Assembly: GCF_009746125.1 (NCBI RefSeq)
Contig: NZ_CP041352.1
Location: forward strand, 2,898,436-2,962,435
Length of the DNA: 64,000 nt
Source of the DNA: Casimicrobium huifangae
GTDB lineage: Bacteria > Pseudomonadota > Gammaproteobacteria > Burkholderiales > Casimicrobiaceae
Direction of reading: 5' to 3'
The notes beneath the pieces were generated by a model. The model was not told the DNA's origin and searched no databases. It saw only the letters and a list, made by a program, of their open reading frames with translations. This document shows positions 8,275 through 16,631 of this stretch, one piece after another. Every line of letters starts with the position of its first letter. Within the stretch, counting starts at the first letter, position 1. A program made the position numbers and the translations under genes.

Positions 8275-9540
8275 TCATATCGTCACAAACATAGCCACCA
8301 CCGCGACCGCCATCACAGCCGTCGCGAGCCACCCCAGCCAGCGCAGGCGGCGGCCGATGACGAAGTGGCCCATCACCTTCGGGTTGCTGCCGAGCAGCAT
8401 CATCACCACCATGATCGGCAGAGCGATGACACCGTTGATGACGGCGCTCCAGTACAGCGCCTTGATCGGATCAATCGGTGTGAAGTTGAGGGCGACGCCG
8501 CCGACGGTGGCGAAGGCGATGATGCCGTAGAACTCCTTCGCTTCGTGCAGTTTCTTGTCGAGGCCGCTCTTCCAGTCGAAGCTCTCCACCACCGCGTAAG
8601 CCGCCGAGCCGGCGAGCACCGGCACCGCGAGCATGCCGGTGCCGATGATGCCGAGGCTGAACAGCAAAAACGCAAAGTTGCCAGCCAGCGGGCGCAACGC
8701 CTCGGCGGCCTGCGCCGAAGTCTGAATGTCGGTGACGCCCGCACTATGCAGCGTCGCCGCTGCGCTCAGAATGATGAAGAAGGCAATCAGGTTGGAGAAA
8801 CCCATGCCGACATAGGTGTCCCAGCGGATGCGGCTCAGGTGGCCACGCGCAGCGTCATCGCTGATTGCCTCGCCACGTTCACGCAGGCTGCGCAGGTCTT
8901 CCATCTCCTGTGCGGCCTGCCAGAAGAACAGATAGGGGCTGATGGTGGTGCCAAACACGGCGACCACCATCATGATGCTGTCGCGGTTGATCGCCAGCGA
9001 GGGCAGTACGACTCGCGCGCCCACTTCCAGCCACGGCACCTCGATGGTGAAGGCCACGGCCACATAGGCCAGCAGCGCCAGCGTCAGCCATTTGAGGTAG
9101 CGGACATAGCGCTCGTACGGCAGAAACACCTGCAGCACGAGGCAAAGCAGTCCGAAGGTGACCGAGTAGACATGCGCCGAGCCGCCCAGCAGCAGGCGCA
9201 GGGCCTCGCCCATCGCCGCGATGTCGGCGGCAATGTTTACTGTGTTGGCTAGCAGCAGCAGCCCAACCACCGCGAACAGCACCGGTCGCGGGAACTGCGC
9301 CTTGATGTTGGCAGCGAGGCCGCGCCCGGTGAGGCAACCCAGGCGCGCGCTGATCATCTGGATGCCGCTCATCAGCGGATAGGTCAGGATGACCGTCCAC
9401 AGCATGTTGAAGCCGAACTGTGCGCCGCCCTGCGAGTAAGTGGCGATGCCGCTGGGATCATCGTCCGCCGCACCGGTAATGAGACCGGGGCCAAGATGCT
9501 TGATACCCGGATGGCTGGCGAGTTTTTTGAGAGGTTCCAT
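8275..9540 (-). CDS. Nramp (SLC11) family metal ion transporter, divergent metal site
   Basis: A 421-residue inner-membrane protein with about 11 helices, typical of the SLC11/Nramp fold. The first helix carries DDDPSGIATYSQ, where manganese/iron Nramps have DPGN. The sixth has TTISPYLFFWQ, where they have a Met-Pro-His signature. This divergent subgroup is usually annotated 'divalent metal cation transporter', and some relatives transport Mg2+. The ATG at 9540 has GAGGCGGCG before it; the frame extends 15 codons upstream without a better start. No regulator is adjacent. Confidence 0.85.
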   Translation of the reverse strand: MEPLKKLASHPGIKHLGPGLITGAADDDPSGIATYSQGGAQFGFNMLWTVILTYPLMSGIQMISARLGCLTGRGLAANIKAQFPRPVLFAVVGLLLLANTVNIAADIAAMGEALRLLLGGSAHVYSVTFGLLCLVLQVFLPYERYVRYLKWLTLALLAYVAVAFTIEVPWLEVGARVVLPSLAINRDSIMMVVAVFGTTISPYLFFWQAAQEMEDLRSLRERGEAISDDAARGHLSRIRWDTYVGMGFSNLIAFFIILSAAATLHSAGVTDIQTSAQAAEALRPLAGNFAFLLFSLGIIGTGMLAVPVLAGSAAYAVVESFDWKSGLDKKLHEAKEFYGIIAFATVGGVALNFTPIDPIKALYWSAVINGVIALPIMVVMMLLGSNPKVMGHFVIGRRLRWLGWLATAVMAVAVVAMFVTI

Positions 9541-9660
9541 CGCCGCCTCTGGAAGTGGACTGGAAAAACGAAGTGCGAGCGCCAAGGGGGCCCAGCGCCC
9601 GCAAACAAATCATCTCACCATGCGACTGACCAAGTGCTGACCATCGCTGGCATCTACTAC

Positions 9661-9689
9661 GCGGCGCAGCGCCCATCGCACTGCGCCGC
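9661..9689 (-). terminator. Stem-loop just after the RND gene
   Basis: A perfect 9-bp stem (GCGGCGCAG 9661-9669 with CTGCGCCGC 9681-9689) lies 12 bases beyond the RND stop codon. There is no T tract on the transcribed side, so it may be a weak or Rho-assisted terminator or an mRNA 3-prime end stabiliser. Confidence 0.35.
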
Positions 9690-9700
9690 CAGAACGAACA

Positions 9701-12700
9701 TTACGCCGGGCGCTTCACCCGGTACCACGCCGCGTAGATCGCCGGCACCGCGAGAATGGTCAGTGCCGTCGCCACGATCAGGCCAGCCATGATCGCCACG
9801 GCCATCGGCCCCCACAGCACGCTACGGGTCAACGGAATCATCGCCAGCACTGCTGCGGCGGCCGTAAGCGCAATCGGACGGAAGCGCCGCACGGCAGCCT
9901 CACGTGCCGCCACCCAGGCGTGGGTGCCGGTTTCGAGATCCTGCTTGATCTGGTCGATCAGGATGATGGTGTTGCGCATGATGATGCCCATCAGCGCAAT
10001 CATGCCCAGCATCGCCACGAAACCGAACGGCATGCGGAAGGTAAGCAGCCCGAGCGCTACACCGACGATGCCGAACGGCGCCGTGATCAGCACCATCGCG
10101 GCGAGCGAGAAGCGTTGCAGTTGCAGCATCAGCAGTGCCAACCACACAAAGATCATTAGCGGCACGCCGGCACCGATCGAGGCCTGCGCCTTGGTGTTCT
10201 CCTCAAACGCGCCGCCGGCTTCGATGCGATAGCCGGGGGGCAGTTTGGCACGAATGGCATCAAGCTGCGGATTGATCTGCGCCGAGATGTCCGGCGCCTG
10301 CACACCTTCCACGATGTCGGAGCGCACCGAGAGCGTCGGCACCCGTGAATAGCGGCGGATGATCGGCTCTTCCATCACCTGTGTCACGCTGGCCACTTGC
10401 GCCAGCGGCACCGTGCGTCCGCTCGCGGTGGGCACCTGCAGATCATCCACCTGCGGGATCGCCACGCGCTCGGCCTCGGGCCCGCGCAACACGACGTCGA
10501 TGAGCTTATCACGCTCGCGGAACTGGCCGATGGTGGCGCCGGAAACCGCGCCGCCGAGCGAACGCGCTACCGCAAACGACGTGACCCCGAGCGCGCGGGC
10601 GCGATCCTGGTCGACCTCGATCTGCAACGCAGGCGAACGGTCGCCCCAGTCGGTGTTCACTTCCACCGTCTTCGGATGCTTGCGCACTACAGCGGCAACT
10701 TCGTCGCCAATCTGCTTGAGCTTGGCGATGTCAGGCCCGCTGACGCGGAAGATGACCGGGTAGGCGACTGGTGGCCCGAGCGGGGTCTTCAGTGCGCGGC
10801 CACGTACGCCGGGGAAGTTGCTGTCCAGTTCCTTCTGCAGCTTCGCCGTGACGCGGTTGCGGGCCTCGACGTCGGCGGTGAGGATCAGCGTGTGGGCGAA
10901 GTTCGGGCGGAACAGCTCCTGATTCAGCGACAGGAAGTAGCGCGGCAAGGACATGCCGACGCTGGTGACGAAGGTCTGCACATCCTTGTCAGCCTTGAGC
11001 AGCGCTTCCAGCTGTTCGACGCGCGCTTCGGTGGCCTTGAAGCTGGAACCCTCCGGCAACCACATCTCGACCATCACTTCCGTGCGGTCGCTGGTCGGAA
11101 AGAACTGCTTCTCGGTCAGGCCCATGCCGATGAAGCCGAGCACCAGGCCGGCTGCGGTGATGCCGATAGTGATCCAGCGATGGCTGATGCACCAGTCGAT
11201 GGTGGCACGCAGGCGGGCGTAAAACGGCGTGTCGAAGTGCTCGTGTTCCTCGCCTTCAGCCGTGGCGTTCTTCGGTTTCTTCAATATCCAGTAACCGAAC
11301 AGCGGCGTGGCGATGATCGCAGCGAACCACGACAGCACCAGCGCGATGGTGGTCACGCTGAACATGTCGAAGGTGTATTCACCGGTCGATGACTTGGCGG
11401 TCGCAATTGGCAGGAAGCCGGCTGCCGTCACCAGCGTGCCGGACAGCATCGGCCACGCCGTGGTGGCATAGGCGAAGGTGGCCGAGGCGAACTTGTCGAA
11501 GCCCTCCTCCAGCTTGCGCACCATCATCTCGACCACGATCATGGCGTCATCCACCAGCAGGCCGAGCGCGATGATCAGCGCGCCGGTTGAGATGCGATGC
11601 AGATCAATCTTGAAGATCTGCATGGCCAGGAAGGTGGACAGCAGCACAAACGGAATAGTCAGCGCGACCACCGCGCCAGCGCGCCAGCCGAGGGACAGGA
11701 AGCTCACCGCCAGCACAATCGCCACCGCCTCCAGCAGCGAGCGCATGAAGGTGCCCACCGCCTGTTTGACCACTTTCGGCTGGTTGCTCACCTGATGAAA
11801 TTCGATGCCGACCGGCAGATCACCGCGGATGCGCTCCATCTCGCGGGTCAGGCTGTCGCCGAGTTGCAGCACGTCGCCATCGCTCTTCATCGACACCGAG
11901 AGCGCAATACCGGGCTTGCCACCAAAGCGGATGGTCTGCGTCGGCGGGTCGGCGTAGCCGCGATAGACGCTCGCGATGTCACCGAGCCGGATCAGGCGAC
12001 CGCCCGAGTTCGGCACCGCGAGCTGCAGTTCACGCACCGATTTCACCGAGTCGAAATTGCCGCTGACCCGCAGCGCGACGGCGTTGTCCTTGGTCTGGAT
12101 CACACCCGACGGCGTGATCGCGTTCTGCGCCTGCAATTGCTGCGCGATCGAATTGGCGTCAATCCCCAGCGCGCCGATCTTGGCATTGGCAATCTCGATG
12201 TAGATCTTGTCATCGACGACGCCGACCAGCTCAATCTTCGACACATCGGGAATGCGCAGCAGCTCCTGCCGCACGTCCTCCACCTTGTCGCGTAATTCGG
12301 ACAGCGTGAAGCCGTCGCCGGTGAAGGCGTATATGGAGCCAAATACGTCGCCGAATTCATCGTTGAAGAACGGGCCAAGCGCCTCCGGCGGCAGGGTGTG
12401 GCGGATGTCGCCTACCTTCTTGCGCACCTGATACCAGAGCGCCTGAATATCCTTGCGCGGCGCGGTATCCACCAGCTCCAGGATGATCATTGATTCACCG
12501 GGCTTCGAGTAGCTCTGCGTCCGCTTGAAGTACGGCATCTCCTGCAGCTTCTTCTCAAGCCGGTCGGTGATCTGCGAGTCCACCTGCGCGGTGGTAGCGC
12601 CCGGCCACAGCGTGCGCACCGTGATGGCGCGGAAGGTGAAATCCGGGTCCTCGCGCTGACCCAGCTTGAAGTACGCCGCGAAGCCGGCGATGGCGATCGC

Positions 12701-12790
12701 CAGGATGAAAAAGATGGTCAGTTGCTTGTGCTTGATCGCAGCGGCGGAAACGTTGAATTTGCCGCCGTCTTGTGGGCTGCGGCCAATCAT
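9701..12790 (-). CDS. RND-type multidrug efflux inner-membrane transporter
   Basis: The 1029-residue protein has the two-fold RND plan: a first helix near residues 24-43, a large periplasmic loop, six helices (about 330-540), a second helix-loop half, and closing helices to about 1025. Recognisable stretches include PGATTAQVDSQITDRLEKKLQ near the N-terminus, GLLVDDAMIVVEMM in TM4 with the paired Asp residues of the proton relay, and SLGWRAGAVVALTIPFVLL. It overlaps the adaptor gene by 4 bases (12787-12790). With the adaptor it would form a tripartite pump; no outer-membrane TolC-type gene is in the operon. Substrates are unknown. Confidence 0.95.
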   Translation of the reverse strand: MIGRSPQDGGKFNVSAAAIKHKQLTIFFILAIAIAGFAAYFKLGQREDPDFTFRAITVRTLWPGATTAQVDSQITDRLEKKLQEMPYFKRTQSYSKPGESMIILELVDTAPRKDIQALWYQVRKKVGDIRHTLPPEALGPFFNDEFGDVFGSIYAFTGDGFTLSELRDKVEDVRQELLRIPDVSKIELVGVVDDKIYIEIANAKIGALGIDANSIAQQLQAQNAITPSGVIQTKDNAVALRVSGNFDSVKSVRELQLAVPNSGGRLIRLGDIASVYRGYADPPTQTIRFGGKPGIALSVSMKSDGDVLQLGDSLTREMERIRGDLPVGIEFHQVSNQPKVVKQAVGTFMRSLLEAVAIVLAVSFLSLGWRAGAVVALTIPFVLLSTFLAMQIFKIDLHRISTGALIIALGLLVDDAMIVVEMMVRKLEEGFDKFASATFAYATTAWPMLSGTLVTAAGFLPIATAKSSTGEYTFDMFSVTTIALVLSWFAAIIATPLFGYWILKKPKNATAEGEEHEHFDTPFYARLRATIDWCISHRWITIGITAAGLVLGFIGMGLTEKQFFPTSDRTEVMVEMWLPEGSSFKATEARVEQLEALLKADKDVQTFVTSVGMSLPRYFLSLNQELFRPNFAHTLILTADVEARNRVTAKLQKELDSNFPGVRGRALKTPLGPPVAYPVIFRVSGPDIAKLKQIGDEVAAVVRKHPKTVEVNTDWGDRSPALQIEVDQDRARALGVTSFAVARSLGGAVSGATIGQFRERDKLIDVVLRGPEAERVAIPQVDDLQVPTASGRTVPLAQVASVTQVMEEPIIRRYSRVPTLSVRSDIVEGVQAPDISAQINPQLDAIRAKLPPGYRIEAGGAFEENTKAQASIGAGVPLMIFVWLALLMLQLQRFSLAAMVLITAPFGIVGVALGLLTFRMPFGFVAMLGMIALMGIIMRNTIILIDQIKQDLETGTHAWVAAREAAVRRFRPIALTAAAAVLAMIPLTRSVLWGPMAVAIMAGLIVATALTILAVPAIYAAWYRVKRPA

Positions 12791-14076
12791 GGCTTGCTCG
12801 CGGCTTGAGCGGTCGCAGCAGCTGCGGGCGCTGCCTTCGCAGGTGCGGGTGCGGGGGCCGCGGCGGCTGTTGCTGCAGCAGGCACGCCAGCGTTAGCCGG
12901 AGCAGCAGACGCGGTAGCGGTGGCGTCCGCTGCCGGAACTGCGGCAACCGGAGGCGGCTCCAGCAGGCGCACTTTCTGTCCCGGCAGCAACAGATTTGCA
13001 CCGGCGGTGACCACGATGTCCCCCGGCTTCAGGCCGGCGGTGATCGCCACGCCATCAGCCGTGCTTTCACCGAGCTTCACGTCTACGGCGCGCACCGTTT
13101 CGCTGCTGCGATCAACCACCCAGACGCGCGGCGTACTGTCACGGGTGTAGAGCGCGGTGTTGGGCACCACGATGGCTTGCGTCGCGGCGAGGTCGAGGCG
13201 CACGGTCGCGCTCATGCCGAGCTTCAGCGCGTCGTCGGCGTTGGTAATGCTGAGGCGAGCGGTATAGGTGCGGCTGGCGGCATCGGCCGCAGGCGACAGT
13301 TCGCGCAGTTTGGCGCTGTAGAGCTTGCCCGGCACCGCATCCAGATGCGCCATGAAGCCGGTCGCCTGCTTCATCAGCGCAACGGCACGCTCCGGCACGT
13401 TGACCAGCAACTCTTTCTCGCCGAGCTGCGCCACGCGCACCACGCTTTGCCCGGCGGCGACCACGCTGCCCGCTTCGGCGTCCACGCCGACCACCACACC
13501 GTCACGATCAGCCTTCAGGGTCTGGAAGGCAAGCCCGTTCTGTGCGTTGGCGAGTTGCGATTGCGCCGCCTTGACACGGGCATCGGCGGCCTCGGTCGCC
13601 GCCGCCTGACGCTCAAGCGCAGCGCCGGAGACGAAGCCCTTGTCGCGCAGTTCCTTCTGACGCTTGAGCTCACTCTGTTGCAGATTGAAGTCGGTGCGGG
13701 CGACTTCGACTTGCGCGGCCTGCGCGTTGATCGCGGGCAGCACATCGGCCGAATCGAGAACGGCTAGCACTTGTCCGGCCTTGACTTCCTGACCTACATC
13801 AACCAGCCGGCGCGCAATTTTTCCCGGCACGCGGAAACCGTAGCGCTGCTCGTAGCGCGGGCGCACTTCACCCGGCAGGTAGTTGACATCGGCGAGTGAG
13901 CTGATGCCAGCCTGCATCGTGCGCACCGGGCGCGGCGCATCGGCCTTGCCGGCGGTGGCCTCGGCTTTCGGCGCAGCACCTTCGGCGGCTTTCGCTTCGT
14001 CCTTGTTGCCGCAGGCGCTGATCATCACGGTGCCCATCAGCAGGGCGAGGAGGAGAGTTGCCTTCTTGGTGTTCAT
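12787..14076 (-). CDS. RND efflux periplasmic adaptor (membrane fusion) lipoprotein
   Basis: A 429-residue protein with a lipoprotein signal, lipobox MISAC at residues 18-22, followed by GNKDEAKAAEG. The barrel-sandwich (lipoyl-like) segments are seen in YGFRVPGKIARRLVDVGQEVKAGQVLAVLD and DGVVVGVDAEAGSVVAAGQSVVRVA, with a coiled-coil hairpin between. The last 65 residues are an Ala/Pro-rich tail, which is unusual for this family. The gene starts inside the last codons of the tetR gene (14073-14076) and its end overlaps the RND gene, so the three are one operon read from the tetR promoter. Confidence 0.93.
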   Translation of the reverse strand: MNTKKATLLLALLMGTVMISACGNKDEAKAAEGAAPKAEATAGKADAPRPVRTMQAGISSLADVNYLPGEVRPRYEQRYGFRVPGKIARRLVDVGQEVKAGQVLAVLDSADVLPAINAQAAQVEVARTDFNLQQSELKRQKELRDKGFVSGAALERQAAATEAADARVKAAQSQLANAQNGLAFQTLKADRDGVVVGVDAEAGSVVAAGQSVVRVAQLGEKELLVNVPERAVALMKQATGFMAHLDAVPGKLYSAKLRELSPAADAASRTYTARLSITNADDALKLGMSATVRLDLAATQAIVVPNTALYTRDSTPRVWVVDRSSETVRAVDVKLGESTADGVAITAGLKPGDIVVTAGANLLLPGQKVRLLEPPPVAAVPAADATATASAAPANAGVPAAATAAAAPAPAPAKAAPAAAATAQAASKP

Positions 14077-14849
14077 GGTTGGTCGTTGGTGATGTCGCGG
14101 TTGAATTCAGGCAGTCCGGTGGCGCGGCTCATGGCCGCCACCGTGCTGTCGGGGACGCCGGCCACGTGGGCCCAGTAGCGGATGAGGGCCAGCGATGCTT
14201 CCTGCTGGTAGGTGCCGAGGCCGGGCAGCACCGGGCACTTGACGTCGGATTCGTTGCGCTCGTTGCGCAGTGAAAATAGCCCGATCATCAATGCATAACT
14301 GTGCTTGAGCAGACGTACACCCTCGCCCGGCGCCAGACGCGGCAGATGACGTTCAAGCCCGGCGCCCGCAGTGAGCAGCCAGCCGGTGAGCTTGGTCTGA
14401 AAATTGATGCCCGCTTCGAGCGGTACGGCGTTTGGTGCAAAGCCAATGCAGCAGGCGCCCAGCGCCATGTGCGTCGGGTCGGAGATCATGTGCCGGCGGG
14501 CGAGATCAAAAATGTGCTCGAAGCGAAATGGCTCGTCGCGTTGCAGCTGGTCGATCAGCGCAGTGAAGAACGCCTCTTCATGGCGCAAGTGCAGCGCCAG
14601 GTAAATCTCTTCCTTGGTCTGGAAGTAGAGGTAAACGGTGCCTTTGGCGAGGCCGGCGGCTTCGGCGACGTCGGCCACATTGGCCAGCTCATGGCGCTCC
14701 GCAAACAGGCGCTCGGCGGCATCAAGAATGGCCTGACGGCGCGCTTCCTTGTCCTCGCCATCGACCGCTCGCACACGCGGGCGGCCGCCGCCCGACTCAC
14801 GAACGACACCCGCTGCGTGGCAGGCAAAAAACTTCTTGAAAAGCGTCAT
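14073..14849 (-). CDS. TetR-family repressor of the RND efflux operon
   Basis: The 258-residue protein has the TetR N-terminal helix-turn-helix at about 35-85 (RRQAILDAAERLFAER, VADVAEAAGLAKGTVYLYFQTKEEIYLAL). The C-terminal ligand-binding part has four helices and two adjacent cysteines (GACCIGF). It heads the operon with the adaptor and the RND pump. Two palindromes of the form TGAC-N5-GTCA lie just upstream (14862-14879 and 14894-14911), so autorepression of the whole operon is likely. The first 26 residues before EDKEARR are an extra arginine/glycine-rich extension, and a later start is possible. Confidence 0.9.
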   Translation of the reverse strand: MTLFKKFFACHAAGVVRESGGGRPRVRAVDGEDKEARRQAILDAAERLFAERHELANVADVAEAAGLAKGTVYLYFQTKEEIYLALHLRHEEAFFTALIDQLQRDEPFRFEHIFDLARRHMISDPTHMALGACCIGFAPNAVPLEAGINFQTKLTGWLLTAGAGLERHLPRLAPGEGVRLLKHSYALMIGLFSLRNERNESDVKCPVLPGLGTYQQEASLALIRYWAHVAGVPDSTVAAMSRATGLPEFNRDITNDQP

Positions 14850-14861
14850 GAAATTCCGTTA

Positions 14862-14879
14862 AATGACCACGAGTCAGTT
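14862..14879 (-). promoter_or_regulatory. TetR operator-like palindrome 1
   Basis: AATGACCACGAGTCAGTT contains TGAC-N5-GTCA and lies 13 bases upstream of the tetR start, between the proposed -10 and the start codon. A second copy with the same flanking AA and GTT lies 32 bp away, about three helical turns. Repressor binding is inferred from symmetry and position. Confidence 0.65.
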
Positions 14880-14887
14880 GGGTGCGG

Positions 14888-14916
14888 ACTGTAAATGACT
14901 CGCGGTCAGTTGTAAA
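14888..14916 (-). promoter_or_regulatory. Promoter of the tetR-RND operon with operator 2 in the spacer
   Basis: On the minus strand TTTACA (14911-14916) and TACAGT (14888-14893) are separated by exactly 17 bp, a fair sigma-70 match (5/6 and 4/6). The second palindrome, AATGACTCGCGGTCAGTT at 14894-14911, fills the spacer, so a bound repressor would directly block RNA polymerase. Confidence 0.6.
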
Positions 14917-14947
14917 GTGGTCTCGGTGAAAAAGTTCTATGAACTAG

Positions 14948-15063
14948 CAGCTTTTTCCCGCAACGACCATTTCATTGGGCCTGACGGGGAATATTGACGT
15001 TTGTTGACTTTGATGATTTATCGCTCATAGCCCTGATGCAGGAACGCATAGAACGAAAAGCTG
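14948..15063 (+). repeat. Dispersed palindromic element, copy B
   Basis: This 116-bp copy has the clearest ends: CAGCTTTTT at 14948 and AACGAAAAGCTG at 15052-15063, the latter 12 bases being identical to the end of copy G. The core here is TGTTGACTTT, with a C-to-T change in GTCGAC, and the left arm CCATTTCATTGGGCC matches copy G at 14 of 15 bases. It lies in the 446-base region between the divergent tetR (start 14849) and egtB (start 15296) genes. The rest of that region holds the tetR promoter and a possible -10 (TATGAT at 15223-15228) before egtB. Confidence 0.8.
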
Positions 15064-15295
15064 TCAAACCCGAGCGACCACTGCACGACGCTTGCGACAG
15101 TCACAATTGCGACGCGCGACGGCGCTGGCAATTTGTAAGGAGCGCCGATCAAGCGACGACTTTGCCGCAGTGACGCCGAATTGATCGCGTTCGCGGCGGA
15201 AACCGGCAGCGGTTTTCGTTCGTATGATGGATAACTGGCCGCAGTCAGGGCCTCGACGACACCGATCAGGCGGAACCCTGAGCAAAGGAGGCCCC

Positions 15296-16606
15296 ATGTC
15301 GCCGGATACCAGCACCCTCGCCCACCTTTCTGCGCAGGCGCGCATTGGCGCCTATCAGCGCGTGCGCGCGGCGAGCGTGGCGATTGCAGCGCCATTGTCG
15401 GCCGAGGACAGCCAGGTGCAGTCGATGCCGGACGCAAGCCCGGTCAAGTGGCATCTGGCGCACACCACCTGGTTCTTCGAGACCTTCATTCTCGAAACCT
15501 TCGACGATGACTATCGCGCCTTCGACCCGGCCTTCAAGGTGCTCTACAACAGCTACTACAACACAGTCGGCGACAAGCATCCGCGTCCGGAACGCGGCCT
15601 GCTGTCGCGGCCGTCGCTTGATGAGGTCCGCGCCTATCGCACCCACGTTGACACCGCGATGGTCGCGCTGCTGGGTGACCCTATCATCGGCGCCGCCGTG
15701 CAGCAATTGCTGGCGCTGGGCATCAACCACGAACAGCAGCATCAGGAGTTGATGCTGACCGACCTCAAGCACATGCTGTCGGTGAACCCCCTGTGTCCAG
15801 CCTACGTCGCCGCCCCGGGGCCTGCAGCTCGCGCGGCCAGCGATGTCGCAACCGGCACGACTGCCGTCAGCGCTGAATGGCAATCCTTCACCGGCGGGCT
15901 GGTTGAGATCGGCCATCAGGGCGAGACGTTTGCCTTCGACAACGAGTCGCCGCGGCATCAGGTATTTCTGCGGCCCTTCCAGCTCGCGCGTCGGCTGGTC
16001 AGCAATCGTGACTACCTCGCCTTCATTGCTGATGGCGGCTATGCGCGCCACGAGTTGTGGCTGTCGGAAGGCTGGGACCGCGTCAACCACGGCGGCTGGC
16101 GGGCGCCGCTGTACTGGCGACAGGCCGACGGCGACAGCGGTGGCTGGCAGGAATTCACGCTGCACGGATTGCAGGCGCTTGACCTCGATGCCCCAGCCAG
16201 TCACGTCAGCTTTTTTGAGGCCGATGCCTACGCCCGCTGGGCCGATGCGCGGCTGCCGACCGAGTCCGAGTGGGAACATGCCGCCAGCGAGGTATGCGAC
16301 GCCCCTCCGCTGCAACCGCGCGACTCGGCCGCCCTGCACCCGCATGCCGCAGGCAAAGAGGCGGGTGGCCTGCTGCAGCTCTACGGCACGCTCTGGCAGT
16401 GGACGGCGTCAGCGTATCTCGGCTATCCCGGCTTTCGCACCGCCGAAGGTGCCGTCGGTGAATACAACGGCAAATTCATGTGCAACCAGTTTGTGCTGCG
16501 CGGCAGCTCGCTCGCCACGCCGGTCGGGCACGCACGGCTGACCTATCGCAACTTCTTCCAGCCCGAAAAGCGCTGGCAGTTCACCGGCATCCGCCTTGCA
16601 CGCTAA
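15296..16606 (+). CDS. egtB: Ergothioneine biosynthesis sulfoxide synthase EgtB
   Basis: EgtB is a non-haem iron enzyme that joins a sulfur donor (cysteine or gamma-glutamylcysteine) to hercynine and oxidises it to the sulfoxide. The 436-residue protein has an N-terminal DinB-like domain with iron-ligand histidines in KWHLAHTTWFFE (His53 or His56 region) and NHEQQHQE (His145, His149). A C-terminal formylglycine-generating-enzyme-like domain (about 215-435) contains GLVEIGHQGETFAFDNESPRHQVFL and RLPTESEWEHAA. The ATG at 15296 follows AAAGGAGG at ideal spacing. egtD starts 25 bases downstream. No egtA, egtC or egtE is seen in this window. Confidence 0.93.
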   Translation: MSPDTSTLAHLSAQARIGAYQRVRAASVAIAAPLSAEDSQVQSMPDASPVKWHLAHTTWFFETFILETFDDDYRAFDPAFKVLYNSYYNTVGDKHPRPERGLLSRPSLDEVRAYRTHVDTAMVALLGDPIIGAAVQQLLALGINHEQQHQELMLTDLKHMLSVNPLCPAYVAAPGPAARAASDVATGTTAVSAEWQSFTGGLVEIGHQGETFAFDNESPRHQVFLRPFQLARRLVSNRDYLAFIADGGYARHELWLSEGWDRVNHGGWRAPLYWRQADGDSGGWQEFTLHGLQALDLDAPASHVSFFEADAYARWADARLPTESEWEHAASEVCDAPPLQPRDSAALHPHAAGKEAGGLLQLYGTLWQWTASAYLGYPGFRTAEGAVGEYNGKFMCNQFVLRGSSLATPVGHARLTYRNFFQPEKRWQFTGIRLAR

Positions 16607-16631
16607 AGGCACGAGCCCGGGGCAGAAGAAC

